NCBI GenBank assembly: GCA_964534705.1
Contig: CAZHPY010000001.1
Location: 1-64,000 of the forward strand
Origin: CAZHPY01 sp964534705
Lineage (GTDB): Bacteria; Omnitrophota; Gorgyraeia; 2-01-FULL-45-10
Direction of reading: 5' to 3'
Length of the DNA stretch: 64,000 bases
Below are positions 50,744 to 59,105 of this stretch, one piece after another (position 1 is the stretch's first letter; each line of letters starts with the position of its first letter). Under the pieces are notes generated by a model that was given only the letters and a program-made list of their open reading frames with translations, did no database searches and was not told the origin of the DNA. A program made the position numbers and the translations under genes.

Positions 50744-51659
50744 AACTTTTAAGCGCCCCCTTCCAATTACACATCCTATAACCTGTAAATTCAATAAATT
50801 TGGAATTATCCAAAACTGACATTGCAGGCCGTTCTGCCGGCCTGTTTAATTCCTTGCTTGAAATAGGAAAGACCCTCGTCTTTATATCGGCTAACTTTAA
50901 TATTTCCTTCGCATAAGCAAACCACGAAACGGCTCCAGAATTCGTTACATGATATATTCCGTACTGCGCGTCCTTGCATTTTCCTGCTTTTGACACTTTG
51001 ACGCTTTGACACTTTGACACTCTATCTATTAACACATGGATCGCCTTTGCCAGATCCTTCGTATACGTCGGAGAGCCGATCTGGTCATCTACTACTCTCA
51101 ACGTATTTCCTTCCCTGCCTTTCGCGATGATCGTATCTACAAAATTCTTTCCGTATTTTCCATAAAGCCAGCTTGTGCGAAGGATAAAATAATTCTTAAG
51201 GATGTTTTTTACCGCCTCTTCCCCTTTTAACTTTGAATCTCCATATACGCTAAGAGGCGCCGGCTTACCATTTTCTCTGTACGGCTTTCTCTTTTTTCCG
51301 TTAAAAACAAAATCAGTGCTTATATAGACCAATAAAGCTGCTGCTTTCCTGCAAGCCAATGCTACGTTCCTTGTACCGTTACTATTTACCTTGTATGCTT
51401 TCTTCGGATCACGCTCACAGCCGTCAACATCGGTATATGCCGCCGTGTGTATCACAACATCCGGTTTTATTTTGCTAATAACGTCGATAGTATCTTTCCT
51501 GTCCGTAATATCAACCTTATAGGATCTGTTGACTGTGGACCGTTGACCGTGGACTAAATCCGCCCCTATCACGTCATATTTCCCGCGCAATTCCTGCCAA
51601 AGATCAATGCCAAGCATGCCGCTTGACCCAATAATCAGTATTTTATCTCGTTTTGGCAT
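50733..51659 (-). CDS. rfbD: dTDP-4-dehydrorhamnose reductase with repeat-encoded insertions
   Basis: A 308 aa SDR enzyme for the last step of dTDP-L-rhamnose synthesis. It shows ILIIGSSGMLGIDLW, VVIHTAAYTDVDGCE, YISTDFVFNG and SVYGDSKLKGEE. I prefer ATG at 51659; an in-frame GTG lies at 51677. Two loops are coded by short tandem repeats: HGQRSTVNRS (about 43-52 of the long frame) and SKCQSVKVSKAGKC (about 224-237), neither usual in the family. Gain or loss of one repeat unit would shift the frame. It overlaps rfbB by 25 bp. Confidence 0.9.
   Translation of the reverse strand: MPKRDKILIIGSSGMLGIDLWQELRGKYDVIGADLVHGQRSTVNRSYKVDITDRKDTIDVISKIKPDVVIHTAAYTDVDGCERDPKKAYKVNSNGTRNVALACRKAAALLVYISTDFVFNGKKRKPYRENGKPAPLSVYGDSKLKGEEAVKNILKNYFILRTSWLYGKYGKNFVDTIIAKGREGNTLRVVDDQIGSPTYTKDLAKAIHVLIDRVSKCQSVKVSKAGKCKDAQYGIYHVTNSGAVSWFAYAKEILKLADIKTRVFPISSKELNRPAERPAMSVLDNSKFIEFTGYRMCNWKGALKSYVR
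50989..51020. repeat. Octamer tandem repeat (4 x 8 bp) inside rfbD
   Basis: Four units, TTTGACAC, TTTGACGC, TTTGACAC and TTTGACAC on the plus strand, lie head to tail. The 8 bp period is not a multiple of three. The units encode the S-K-C-Q-S-V-K-V-S-K stretch of an extra loop. Confidence 0.9.
51528..51555. repeat. Heptamer tandem repeat (4 x 7 bp) inside rfbD
   Basis: Plus-strand units GTTGACT, GTGGACC, GTTGACC and GTGGACT; two 14-bp copies differ at two sites. They encode the H-G-Q-R-S-T-V-N stretch in a loop after the second strand of the Rossmann fold. Confidence 0.85.
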
Positions 51660-52633
51660 TTGGCTAATTTCTGCCACCAGGCATTATTATTTTTGTACCA
51701 TTCTATGGTAAGTTCAAGGGCATATTTAAAATCATGCCTTAGGCGCCATCCTAATCCTTTAAGCTTTGCAATATCAAGCGCGTATCTTTTATCGTGGCCC
51801 GGCCTGTCCTTCACATACTCTATCATGCTGTCATCTTTACCCAGAAGGGCCAGTATAGCTTTTGTAAGATCGATGTTCTTTGTTTCGCATCCGGCGCCTA
51901 TATTATAGATCTCTCCCGGCTCACCTTTATGGATAACAAGATCTATCGCCTCGCAATTATCAACAACGTATAACCAGTCCCGCATGTTCATCCCGTCTGC
52001 GTAAACAGGGACCTTTTTATCCTGTAAAAGATTTGTTATAAATAGCGGTATGACCTTCTCAGGGTACTGGTAAGGCCCGAAATTATTTGAACTTCTTGTG
52101 ATGATAACCGGGACTTTATATGTGATAAAATAAGACCTGGCCAGCAGGTCGCCGCTCGCCTTACTGGCCGAATAAGGGCTGTTAGGCATTAGCGGATCGC
52201 CTTCTTTGGAATAGCCTTGCGGGACACTGCCATAAACTTCATCCGTACTTATCTGGATATATAATTTTGTCCCAAACTTTTTTGCCGCTTCTAGCAATGT
52301 ATAAGTGCCGAAGACGTTTGTTTTTACGAATATCGACGGGTCCTTTATGGACCTGTCAACGTGTGTCTCCGCGGCAAAGTTGACTATGACATCGCAATCT
52401 TTAACTATCTTCTCAACTGTTTTTGCGTCTGTAATATCGCCTTTTATGAACTTATACCGCTTGTTCTTCTCAATGTCGGCCAGATTCCCCAGGTTCCCGC
52501 AATAGGTGAGGCTGTCCAGATTGATGATATGATAATCTTCGTATTTAGTAAGGATATGCCTGATAAAATTAGAACCTATAAAACCGGCTCCACCGGTAAC
52601 CAGCATCTTCAGGCCTTTATTTATTATCTGCAT
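51635..52633 (-). CDS. rfbB: dTDP-glucose 4,6-dehydratase
   Basis: A 332 aa extended SDR enzyme. It shows MLVTGGAGFIGSNFIRHI, LDSLTYCGNLGNL (the RfbB signature), NFAAETHVDRSI, QISTDEVYGSVPQG and the catalytic YSASKASGD. It makes dTDP-4-keto-6-deoxyglucose for rfbC and rfbD. Start 52633 has AGGA 6 nt upstream; ATG at 52606 also has AAAGG before it and gives a more typical N-terminus, so the start is unsettled between the two. It overlaps rfbA by 10 bp at the first start. Confidence 0.95.
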   Translation of the reverse strand: MQIINKGLKMLVTGGAGFIGSNFIRHILTKYEDYHIINLDSLTYCGNLGNLADIEKNKRYKFIKGDITDAKTVEKIVKDCDVIVNFAAETHVDRSIKDPSIFVKTNVFGTYTLLEAAKKFGTKLYIQISTDEVYGSVPQGYSKEGDPLMPNSPYSASKASGDLLARSYFITYKVPVIITRSSNNFGPYQYPEKVIPLFITNLLQDKKVPVYADGMNMRDWLYVVDNCEAIDLVIHKGEPGEIYNIGAGCETKNIDLTKAILALLGKDDSMIEYVKDRPGHDKRYALDIAKLKGLGWRLRHDFKYALELTIEWYKNNNAWWQKLAKCQNEIKY

Positions 52634-53382
52634 ATCTTTTCCTTGATCTTTAGGTTGCCTCTTTCCCTCCTGGCTACAAGAAGGTTTGCCCTCAACAGAG
52701 AATCAAATGTGCCTGAATCCGTCCACCAGCCGTCTAAGATCCCGTATGAAAGCTCTCCGCGCTTCAAATAGACGTTGTTTACGTCTGTGATCTCAAGCTC
52801 TCCCCTTTTTGACGGTTTAAGCTTCTTCGCGATATTGAATACGTCTGGATCATACATATAGACGCCCGTTACGGCATAATCGGACTTTGGCTTTTTAGGC
52901 TTCTCTTCGATCGATACTATCCTGTCTCCTTTAAGCTCAGCTACTCCGAACCGCTCGGGATCCTCGACCTTCTTTATGAGGACCTTTGCCCCCTTCTGCT
53001 GTTTCCTGAAATCATCCACTACGCCTTTGATGCTCTTCTCGATTATATTATCGCCCAGAATTACGACGGTCTTATCGCCGGCTGCGAAATCTTCTGCCAG
53101 CCTTAATGCCTCTGCTATGCCGCCTTCCCCTTCCTGGTAAGTATAATGGATATGTTTTAATCCGAATTCTTTTCCGTTCCCCAAAAGGCGCAAAAATTCC
53201 CCGGCGTGATTTCCTCCCGTAACAAGAAGTATCTCGCTTATTCCGCATTCAACAAGCGTTTGAAGCGGATAATATATCATCGGCTTGTTATATATGGGCA
53301 ATAAATGCTTGTTCGTTATTTTGGTCAGGGGGTTGAGCCGTTTACCAAGGCCTCCGGCAAGTATAACGCCTTTTAGTTCCAT
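52624..53382 (-). CDS. rfbA: Glucose-1-phosphate thymidylyltransferase, short form
   Basis: A 252 aa nucleotidyltransferase that makes dTDP-glucose from glucose-1-phosphate. The signature GVILAGGLGKRLNPLTK, LLPIYNKPMIYYPLQTL, and VVILGDNI with the metal Asp are seen. It is about 35-40 residues shorter than enteric RfbA (about 290 aa), as in many non-enteric homologues that lack the extra C-terminal helices. It starts 4 bp after rfbC. Substrate could be dTTP or UTP; the neighbours favour dTTP. Confidence 0.92.
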   Translation of the reverse strand: MELKGVILAGGLGKRLNPLTKITNKHLLPIYNKPMIYYPLQTLVECGISEILLVTGGNHAGEFLRLLGNGKEFGLKHIHYTYQEGEGGIAEALRLAEDFAAGDKTVVILGDNIIEKSIKGVVDDFRKQQKGAKVLIKKVEDPERFGVAELKGDRIVSIEEKPKKPKSDYAVTGVYMYDPDVFNIAKKLKPSKRGELEITDVNNVYLKRGELSYGILDGWWTDSGTFDSLLRANLLVARRERGNLKIKEKICR

Positions 53383-53385
53383 ATC

Positions 53386-53832
53386 TTACTTCCTCCAATC
53401 ATAGTCGATATCATTATCATATGCATCCAGCCTGAACTCATCAGGTTTTTTGTAATTATAAGGGAGTGTGGGCGTATTAATGACTATAGATTCATGGCCA
53501 GCGATACCTTTGAACCCGTGATACACCTTTTTAGGTATCGTGACCAGTATAGGGTCGTCGGTAGAAAGCATAAATTCGTTGACCTCTTTATAAGTCGGGG
53601 ATTTTACCCTGGGATCATACAACGCGAGCCTGATCTTGCCGCTGACGCACGTAAAATTATCATCCTGCTTTTCATGATAATGCCATGCCTTAACTACGCC
53701 CGGATAGGCAGTGGTCATATATACCTGGCCGAACTTTTTAAATACTTCGTCGTCGCAGCGCAGTATCTCCATAAGGTGGCCGCGTTTATCCGGTATTATC
53801 TTAAGCTTTTTAACTTTGACCCCTTTTATCAT
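53386..53832 (-). CDS. rfbC: dTDP-4-dehydrorhamnose 3,5-epimerase-like protein (short)
   Basis: A 148 aa cupin from ATG at 53832, chosen because GGGGAGAG lies 6 nt upstream; the longer frame to 53856 would overlap ugd by 23 bp. Family blocks are IIPDKRGHLMEIL, VVKAWHYHEKQDDNFTCVSG with the catalytic His, and VYHGFKGI. It is shorter than the usual 180 aa RmlC, a form seen in other bacteria, and its position between ugd and rfbA supports the rhamnose pathway. A different C3/C5 ketosugar epimerase is possible. Confidence 0.82.
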   Translation of the reverse strand: MIKGVKVKKLKIIPDKRGHLMEILRCDDEVFKKFGQVYMTTAYPGVVKAWHYHEKQDDNFTCVSGKIRLALYDPRVKSPTYKEVNEFMLSTDDPILVTIPKKVYHGFKGIAGHESIVINTPTLPYNYKKPDEFRLDAYDNDIDYDWRK

Positions 53833-53833
53833 C

Positions 53834-55129
53834 TTAAGCTCTCCCCATCCCCACATACCTGAACCCGAGCTTTTTCATCTCAAGCGGATCATATATATTT
53901 CTTCCATCAACAACGACAGCCTGCCTCATAAGTTTTTTGATCTTTTTAAAGTCCAGCTCCTTGAACTCATTCCATTCCGTTGCCACAACAAGGCAATCGC
54001 TGTCCTTTGCCGCCTCGTAAGCGTCTTTGCAGAACCTGACGTTTCCTTTCAGGTGCTCCCTGGCCTTGCCCATTGAAACGGGGTCATACACTTTAACACG
54101 TACCCCTTCCTTAAGAAGGGTATCTATTATTTCCAGCGAGGGGGCCTCTCTAAGATCATCTGTCCCGGGTTTAAACGACAGGCCCAATATACCCACTGTC
54201 TTTTTGGGTAGATTCCAGAGCAACCCTTCTATCTTTTTTATAGCCAGCTTTTTCTGTTCTTTATTGACATTAAAAACTTCTTTTAACAATCCGAAATCGT
54301 AGCCTACCTTCTCAGCTATATGGATGAATGCTGCCAGGTCCTTCGGAAAACATGATCCTCCAAAACCTATCCCTGCATTAAGAAAATCCTTGGATATCCT
54401 CCTGTCCAGGCCCATGCCGCGCGCGACATCGACGATATCCGCGCCTACCTTATCGCATATATTTGCTACGGCATTTATAAAAGATATTTTTGTGGCAAGA
54501 AATGAATTTGAGGCATGCTTGATAAGTTCTGCCGATTTTATGTCCGTAACCACGATCTGCGCCTTAAGAGGTTTATATAGCTCCCTGAGTATATCGGCCG
54601 CTTTTTTGGACCTTACCCCTACTACGATCCTGTCCGGGTTCATAAAATCATCTATTGCGGAACCTTCCTTCAGGAATTCGGGATTAGACGCAACGTCGAA
54701 TTTTATCTTCCGCTTATTAAAGACATTTATGGTGTGTTCTACCCATTCCCCTGTATTTACGGGAACGGTGGATTTTTCTACTATAAGCCTATAGGAAGGC
54801 ATAGCCAGGGCTATCTCTCTTGCAACATTTTCCACATAGGTCAGGTCGGCATCGCCATTATCTTTGGATGGGGTCCCAACTGAGATAAAAATAACCTCGG
54901 ACCTCTTTACGCCTTCCCTGAGCTTACTGCTGAATGAGAGCCTGCCTTCTTTTACGTTACGCTTTACCAATTCATCGAGGCCGGGCTCATAAATCGGCAT
55001 TATTCCATTTTTTAGCTTTACGATCTTACTTTTGTTATTATCAACACACATAACATTGTTGCCAAGATCGGCAAAGCAAGCACCTGTAACAAGGCCAACA
55101 TATCCGGAACCAACGATGCATATATTCAT
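53834..55129 (-). CDS. ugd: UDP-glucose 6-dehydrogenase
   Basis: A 431 aa NAD-dependent enzyme that turns UDP-glucose into UDP-glucuronate. It has NICIVGSGYVGLVTGACFA, VGTPSKDNGDADLTYVE, VEKSTVPVNTGE and GIGFGGSCFPKDLAAF with catalytic Cys260. Length is typical for the TuaD/Ugd group. It is the first gene of the sugar-supply operon, with a GGAGG site 6 nt before the ATG and a promoter 26 nt upstream. Its product is used by the UDP-xylose synthase gene downstream. Confidence 0.95.
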   Translation of the reverse strand: MNICIVGSGYVGLVTGACFADLGNNVMCVDNNKSKIVKLKNGIMPIYEPGLDELVKRNVKEGRLSFSSKLREGVKRSEVIFISVGTPSKDNGDADLTYVENVAREIALAMPSYRLIVEKSTVPVNTGEWVEHTINVFNKRKIKFDVASNPEFLKEGSAIDDFMNPDRIVVGVRSKKAADILRELYKPLKAQIVVTDIKSAELIKHASNSFLATKISFINAVANICDKVGADIVDVARGMGLDRRISKDFLNAGIGFGGSCFPKDLAAFIHIAEKVGYDFGLLKEVFNVNKEQKKLAIKKIEGLLWNLPKKTVGILGLSFKPGTDDLREAPSLEIIDTLLKEGVRVKVYDPVSMGKAREHLKGNVRFCKDAYEAAKDSDCLVVATEWNEFKELDFKKIKKLMRQAVVVDGRNIYDPLEMKKLGFRYVGMGRA

Positions 55130-55135
55130 ATTATG

Positions 55136-55183
55136 CCTCCATTTAAAGGTAAATATTATAGCAGGAAAGGATTGGAAGGTCTA
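55136..55183 (-). promoter_or_regulatory. Promoter and ribosome binding site of ugd
   Basis: On the minus strand: -35 TAGACC at 55178-55183 (4 of 6), 17 bp spacer, TGC plus TATAAT at 55155-55160 (full extended -10). A GGAGG site follows at 55136-55140, 6 nt before the ATG. The leader would be about 20 nt. This probably starts the operon that runs toward 44178. Confidence 0.75.
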
Positions 55184-55197
55184 TAATAAAATATAGG

Positions 55198-57330
55198 CTA
55201 CCGGGAAAGGCCTACGGACGAGCTTTCCCTGTACGCAAGGTCTCCGGGTTCGCCTGCCCTGGTCCTTGAATATGATCTCCTGAGCCCAAGAGGCGTCTGC
55301 GGGAATGCCTTGAGCCTAAAAGCTATCCAGAAGGTCTGGCTTACTATGGAGCCATTATCCTCAGAGGGCCTGATGTCATAAGTGAACTCAACTGTCCAAC
55401 AGTGCAGATCCCTGTAGATAGTATATTCGTGCTCATCAAAAGACCATTTATCCATGTTCATACGCCAGTAGCCTCTTATCTTCCATAGCTCATTTATCTT
55501 ATATATAGCATCTGCGGTCAGGTAATTAAGCTTCTCTGTGTTTGAATCCGGATTACGGTCATTTTCATATCTATAGCCAAACGCAAGGGACCTGTCCTCC
55601 TCTTTTCCTCCTACAAAGTCTATGCTGGCTGTTTGCGGTAGCGCTCTCTTGGTATCCATGCCCATCTTGCAGAGTGTATATAACCATGGATACGGCGTTA
55701 ATTCAAGCTGCATATCAACCGTCCTGAATATCTGATCCTTGAAGGCGCGATTATTATTCTTCAACCTGTATACAAAGTCAGTACTGATTATAAAATCGAC
55801 CAGATCGACCGAAACTAATTTATCCCCAACATGTCTTTTTGTCTGAATTTTATTCTCAAGGGCAAGGATGAATTCGTCGTTTGTTTTGATCGCGTCCACC
55901 GCGTCAAACTGATGGAGGCTGTCCGCGTCGACTGTAGGCTGGGGCGTATATAAATACTGTACCGTCGGAGTGATTATGTGCCTTACTTTATTGATGTCCA
56001 GGTCCAGTACATTCGTATTTATATCATATACCTTATAAAATTTTGTGGAAACGTCAACGCCTGCATCGAAAACCCCTCTTATGAAATTAGTGTGCCCGTA
56101 TTTATTCCGCGAATAATATGTCTGACGTGTCGCAGCAAAGGGGGTAAAATTCAACGAATTAAGGACCCTTATGGGATAAGAAACCTTATTATAGGTATCT
56201 AGCCGTATAACGTCTATGTCCTTTTGTCCGCTGACGCTGGTATTGGGGAATGTATGGTTCAGATATACAGGCGTAAAATCAGCGTCGTAATAAAACGGCG
56301 TGTTCGGGATCTTCCATTTTGATATGTTTATGTTGTATTCCGGAAGCCTCTCAACGACATCGAAATATTTATCCATGCGCTTCCTCATTAAAAATGTAGT
56401 AGTATAATTTTCTTTTGTCGTAACAAATGTTACATAATTATCGGGTTGCCTCTGTTCTTCCTGTTCCTTAAGGAAATAATACTTCATGAAGTTGTCGTCG
56501 CGGACCTTGTTAAGTTCAACGGTCGCCAAGGTATCATCGTTAACTTGCCATTCATGCCGCACTTGCAAGCGGTATTTTGATTCTGACCTGGTTTCAGGCT
56601 CATACGAAAGGCTGTCGTTTTCATGCGTGTAATAGAATTTGACTACGCCTTTGCCTGCGCCTTCCAGTTCATATTCGTTATCAAAGCCTACGGCCAAACC
56701 GTTCGCCGTCCTGTAGTCCAGCCTGTATCTGCCATGAAAATACCGGTTATAATCATATTTCATCGAAGCAAGGGCATAATACCCCCAATCCCTGTCATGG
56801 CCCGGCTGGACCGTCACATGCGCAGACTGTTCTTTTACCGGTTGGACGTAATAAGGAAGGTACATGATGGGACAATTGCCGACGTAAAAAGTTATATCCC
56901 TCGCAATGACTTTATCGTCAAAATATATCTTTATCTGTTTGGCCGCAACTCGATAATGGGGGTTTTCGAGATCGCAGGTGGTAATATAACCTTTCCGGAT
57001 CTCCGCCTGGTCTTCGCCCTGCTTTTCAACGTCCTGGGACCTGCCATAGAAAGGGACATAATTTACATAGGCATTTATAGCTTTACCGGTCCTGGCGTCA
57101 AAGTTGTAATTTATCTTTTCGCCTGTAAAATAAGCGTCTTTTTGGGTTATCTTGACATTGCCTTCGGCTACGGCTTCGCGCGTATCCAGATAGACCGTGA
57201 CCTTATCGCACGTAAGCCTGACATCTTCGTAATCTATCGATATATTATTCGTGCCAACGACTTTTTTCTGCTCATGGAAATATTCTACCTTGTCACCGTT
57301 GACGATGATGGGCGCCTTCTGCTTCATCTC
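55198..57330 (-). CDS. lptD: LPS-assembly protein LptD, 5' end missing in gap
   Basis: 710 residues visible, cut at the N-run. The N-terminal OstA/LptA-like domain has IIVNGDKVEYFHEQKKVVGT, AVAEGNVKITQKDAYF and a YITTCDLENPHYRVAAKQI block, followed by the beta-barrel region, GNCPIMYLPYYVQPV and WGYYALASMKYDYNRYFHG. LptD inserts LPS-type lipids in the outer membrane. About 30-50 residues, including the signal peptide, should be in the gap. After the likely last strand TFWIAFRLKAF there is a 33-residue tail rich in Arg and Ser, not usual for the family. It is not part of the glycan operon. Confidence 0.88.
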   Translation of the reverse strand, partial: EMKQKAPIIVNGDKVEYFHEQKKVVGTNNISIDYEDVRLTCDKVTVYLDTREAVAEGNVKITQKDAYFTGEKINYNFDARTGKAINAYVNYVPFYGRSQDVEKQGEDQAEIRKGYITTCDLENPHYRVAAKQIKIYFDDKVIARDITFYVGNCPIMYLPYYVQPVKEQSAHVTVQPGHDRDWGYYALASMKYDYNRYFHGRYRLDYRTANGLAVGFDNEYELEGAGKGVVKFYYTHENDSLSYEPETRSESKYRLQVRHEWQVNDDTLATVELNKVRDDNFMKYYFLKEQEEQRQPDNYVTFVTTKENYTTTFLMRKRMDKYFDVVERLPEYNINISKWKIPNTPFYYDADFTPVYLNHTFPNTSVSGQKDIDVIRLDTYNKVSYPIRVLNSLNFTPFAATRQTYYSRNKYGHTNFIRGVFDAGVDVSTKFYKVYDINTNVLDLDINKVRHIITPTVQYLYTPQPTVDADSLHQFDAVDAIKTNDEFILALENKIQTKRHVGDKLVSVDLVDFIISTDFVYRLKNNNRAFKDQIFRTVDMQLELTPYPWLYTLCKMGMDTKRALPQTASIDFVGGKEEDRSLAFGYRYENDRNPDSNTEKLNYLTADAIYKINELWKIRGYWRMNMDKWSFDEHEYTIYRDLHCWTVEFTYDIRPSEDNGSIVSQTFWIAFRLKAFPQTPLGLRRSYSRTRAGEPGDLAYRESSSVGLSR

Positions 57331-57430
57331 NNNNNNNNNNNNNNNNNNNNNNNNNNNNNNNNNNNNNNNNNNNNNNNNNNNNNNNNNNNNNNNNNNNNNN
57401 NNNNNNNNNNNNNNNNNNNNNNNNNNNNNN
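57331..57430. other. Assembly gap (100 Ns)
   Basis: Exactly 100 Ns, probably a placeholder of unknown real length. It joins the end of the transaldolase gene to the start of lptD in one reading frame by chance, and so creates a false 984 aa open frame. Confidence 0.97.
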
Positions 57431-58065
57431 ACACTTTCCCAATCCTTCAAGAATTTTTGTATCCCTATATCGGTAAGCGGGTGCTTGACTAGCGCCATTA
57501 GTATTGAGTAAGGCACCGTAGCTATATCTGCGCCTATCTTTGCCGCGTCAAGCACATGTATCGGGTTGCGTACGCTTGCGACTATGATCTCTGTTTTAAA
57601 ATTATAATTATGAAAAATGACCTTTATATCGCGTATCAATTCCATCCCGGTCGTGCTTATGTCATCGAGGCGGCCAATAAAAGGGCTCACATAAGTTGCC
57701 CCTGCTTTTGCCGCAAGCAACGCCTGCATAGGAGAAAAACAAAGGGTAAGATTAGTTTTTACCCCTTCGTTAGACAGGGCCTTCGTTGCTTTTAGGCCTT
57801 CTGCGGTCAATGGTATCTTAACCACGATATTCTTATGTATCCTGGACAATGGCCTGGCCTCTTTAACAATATCATCGGCCTTAAGGCTTACGGCCTCGGC
57901 GCTGACCGGCCCATCGACTATCGAGCATATCTCTTTTACAACCGAAATAAAATCCCTGCCTTCCCTTGCTATCAATGTGGGATTCGTGGTAACGCCATCG
58001 ATAATGCCAAGCGCGTTAGCTTCTTTTATTTCATTGATATTTGCAGTGTCTATAAATAACTTCAT
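57431..58065 (-). CDS. Small transaldolase/fructose-6-phosphate aldolase family, 3' end in gap
   Basis: 211 residues visible from ATG at 58065, with AAAGG 5 nt upstream. The family usually has about 215 aa, so only the last few residues are missing. It reads MKLFIDTANINEIKEA, DGVTTNPTLIAREG, VVKIPLTAEGLKA with the Schiff-base Lys, NLTLCFSPMQALLAA and ATVPYSILMALVKHPLTD. It works on dihydroxyacetone-phosphate/sugar phosphates in the cytoplasm. It follows the ROK kinase gene after 1 bp. Transaldolase and FSA activities cannot be told apart from this. Confidence 0.9.
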
Positions 58066-58066
58066 A

Positions 58067-59062
58067 CTAGCCTTTCGTATTGCGTACTGCGTTGGGCGTA
58101 CTGCGTAGCTCATACAACACGAGCGTTGCGGCGCCGATGACACCGGCATCATATCCGAGTTTTGCCTTGACGATCTTGACTGTCTTTGCCGGAAGCTTCA
58201 TGGCCCTGGCCGCGACCGTATCCTTTATGGAATCGAATAATGCCTTGCCTGCTTCAGCAACTCCGCCGCCTACGACTATTTTTTCGACATTTAAGAGATT
58301 TACAACACCAGTGAGGCCGATGCCTATTTTATTTCCCGCGTCTACCCAGACTTTCCGGGCAAATCTATCCCCTCTACGCGCGGCGATACCGATCATCTTT
58401 GCCGTTATCTTCGAAGCTTCCCCGCCTGCCAGCTTTGTTATCATGGTTCTTTCGCCGTTCCTTATCCTTGCCACTACGTCTCTTACCAGATAACTATTGC
58501 CGACGTACGCCTCAACGCACGCATAAGAACCGCAGCCGCATTTCGGGCCTTCAATATTTATAGGGACATGCCCAAATTCACCGGCAGCGTAACTTGAGCC
58601 GCGATAAAGCTTGCCATCCAATATAAGGCCGCCTCCTACGCCTGTACCCAGGGTTATGCATAGCATGTTACGGACACCGCGGCCCGCGCCGAAACGCAGT
58701 TCACCCAAGGCCATTACATTTACGTCGTTATCTACAAAAACCGGTATACGCAATCTTTTCTTCAGGATGTCGCCTAAAGGCACTTCGCGCCAATTAGGGA
58801 TGTTGGTCAGGACATGGACTGTTCCGGTCCTTATATCCACTATGCCGGGAGCGCCAATGCCTATACCTAATAGATTTTTTCTGGGAACGGAATGCTCGAA
58901 GAGGAGCGCTTCTATCTCTTTCACAAGCTCGTTTATGAGGGCGTTTTTATTCCTGAACTGTGAAGTAGAGAATATTCTTTTCGCTTTAATATGGGCCTTT
59001 TCATCCATCAAAGCGAGCTTTATATTGGTCCCGCCTATGTCTATACCTATTAATAAGTGCAT
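58067..59062 (-). CDS. ROK family sugar kinase (glucokinase-like)
   Basis: A 331 aa ATP-dependent sugar kinase. It shows IGIDIGGTNIKLALMD, DNDVNVMALGELRFGAG, LGTGVGGGLILDGKLYRG, and the zinc motif GHVPINIEGPKCGCGSYACVE with Cys residues as in ROK proteins. Likely substrates are glucose or N-acetylhexosamines. The last 12 residues (LRSTPNAVRNTKG region) come from a heptamer repeat. A promoter without a clear Shine-Dalgarno site lies just upstream. Confidence 0.9.
   Translation of the reverse strand: MHLLIGIDIGGTNIKLALMDEKAHIKAKRIFSTSQFRNKNALINELVKEIEALLFEHSVPRKNLLGIGIGAPGIVDIRTGTVHVLTNIPNWREVPLGDILKKRLRIPVFVDNDVNVMALGELRFGAGRGVRNMLCITLGTGVGGGLILDGKLYRGSSYAAGEFGHVPINIEGPKCGCGSYACVEAYVGNSYLVRDVVARIRNGERTMITKLAGGEASKITAKMIGIAARRGDRFARKVWVDAGNKIGIGLTGVVNLLNVEKIVVGGGVAEAGKALFDSIKDTVAARAMKLPAKTVKIVKAKLGYDAGVIGAATLVLYELRSTPNAVRNTKG
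58077..58111. repeat. Heptamer tandem repeat (about 5 x 7 bp) at the end of the ROK gene
   Basis: Plus-strand units GTATTGC, GTACTGC, GTTGGGC, GTACTGC and GTAGCTC (last and third degenerate). It supplies the C-terminal tail of the ROK kinase and lies just before the transaldolase start. Confidence 0.8.
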
Positions 59063-59075
59063 GATTAATTGTGTT

Positions 59076-59105
59076 ATTATACTATACTATTCTTTATACT
59101 CACAA
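59076..59105 (-). promoter_or_regulatory. Possible promoter of the ROK kinase gene
   Basis: On the minus strand: TTGTGA at 59100-59105, 18 bp spacer, TATAAT at 59076-59081. The -10 ends 13 nt before the ATG at 59062, so the leader would be only about 6 nt and there is no Shine-Dalgarno site. It lies at the end of the GGDEF gene. AT-rich surroundings raise the chance of a false match. Confidence 0.35.

Noticed and set aside
55203..55229. Hairpin (GGGAAAG and CTTTCCC, 13 nt loop) at the end of lptD as a terminator
   Set aside because: The stem is short, lies inside the coding end, and no T-run follows directly.
55198..58152. A single 984 aa open frame joining transaldolase and LptD
   Set aside because: The frame crosses 100 Ns; the two halves belong to unrelated families with their own ends near the gap. 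It is an assembly artefact, not a fusion.
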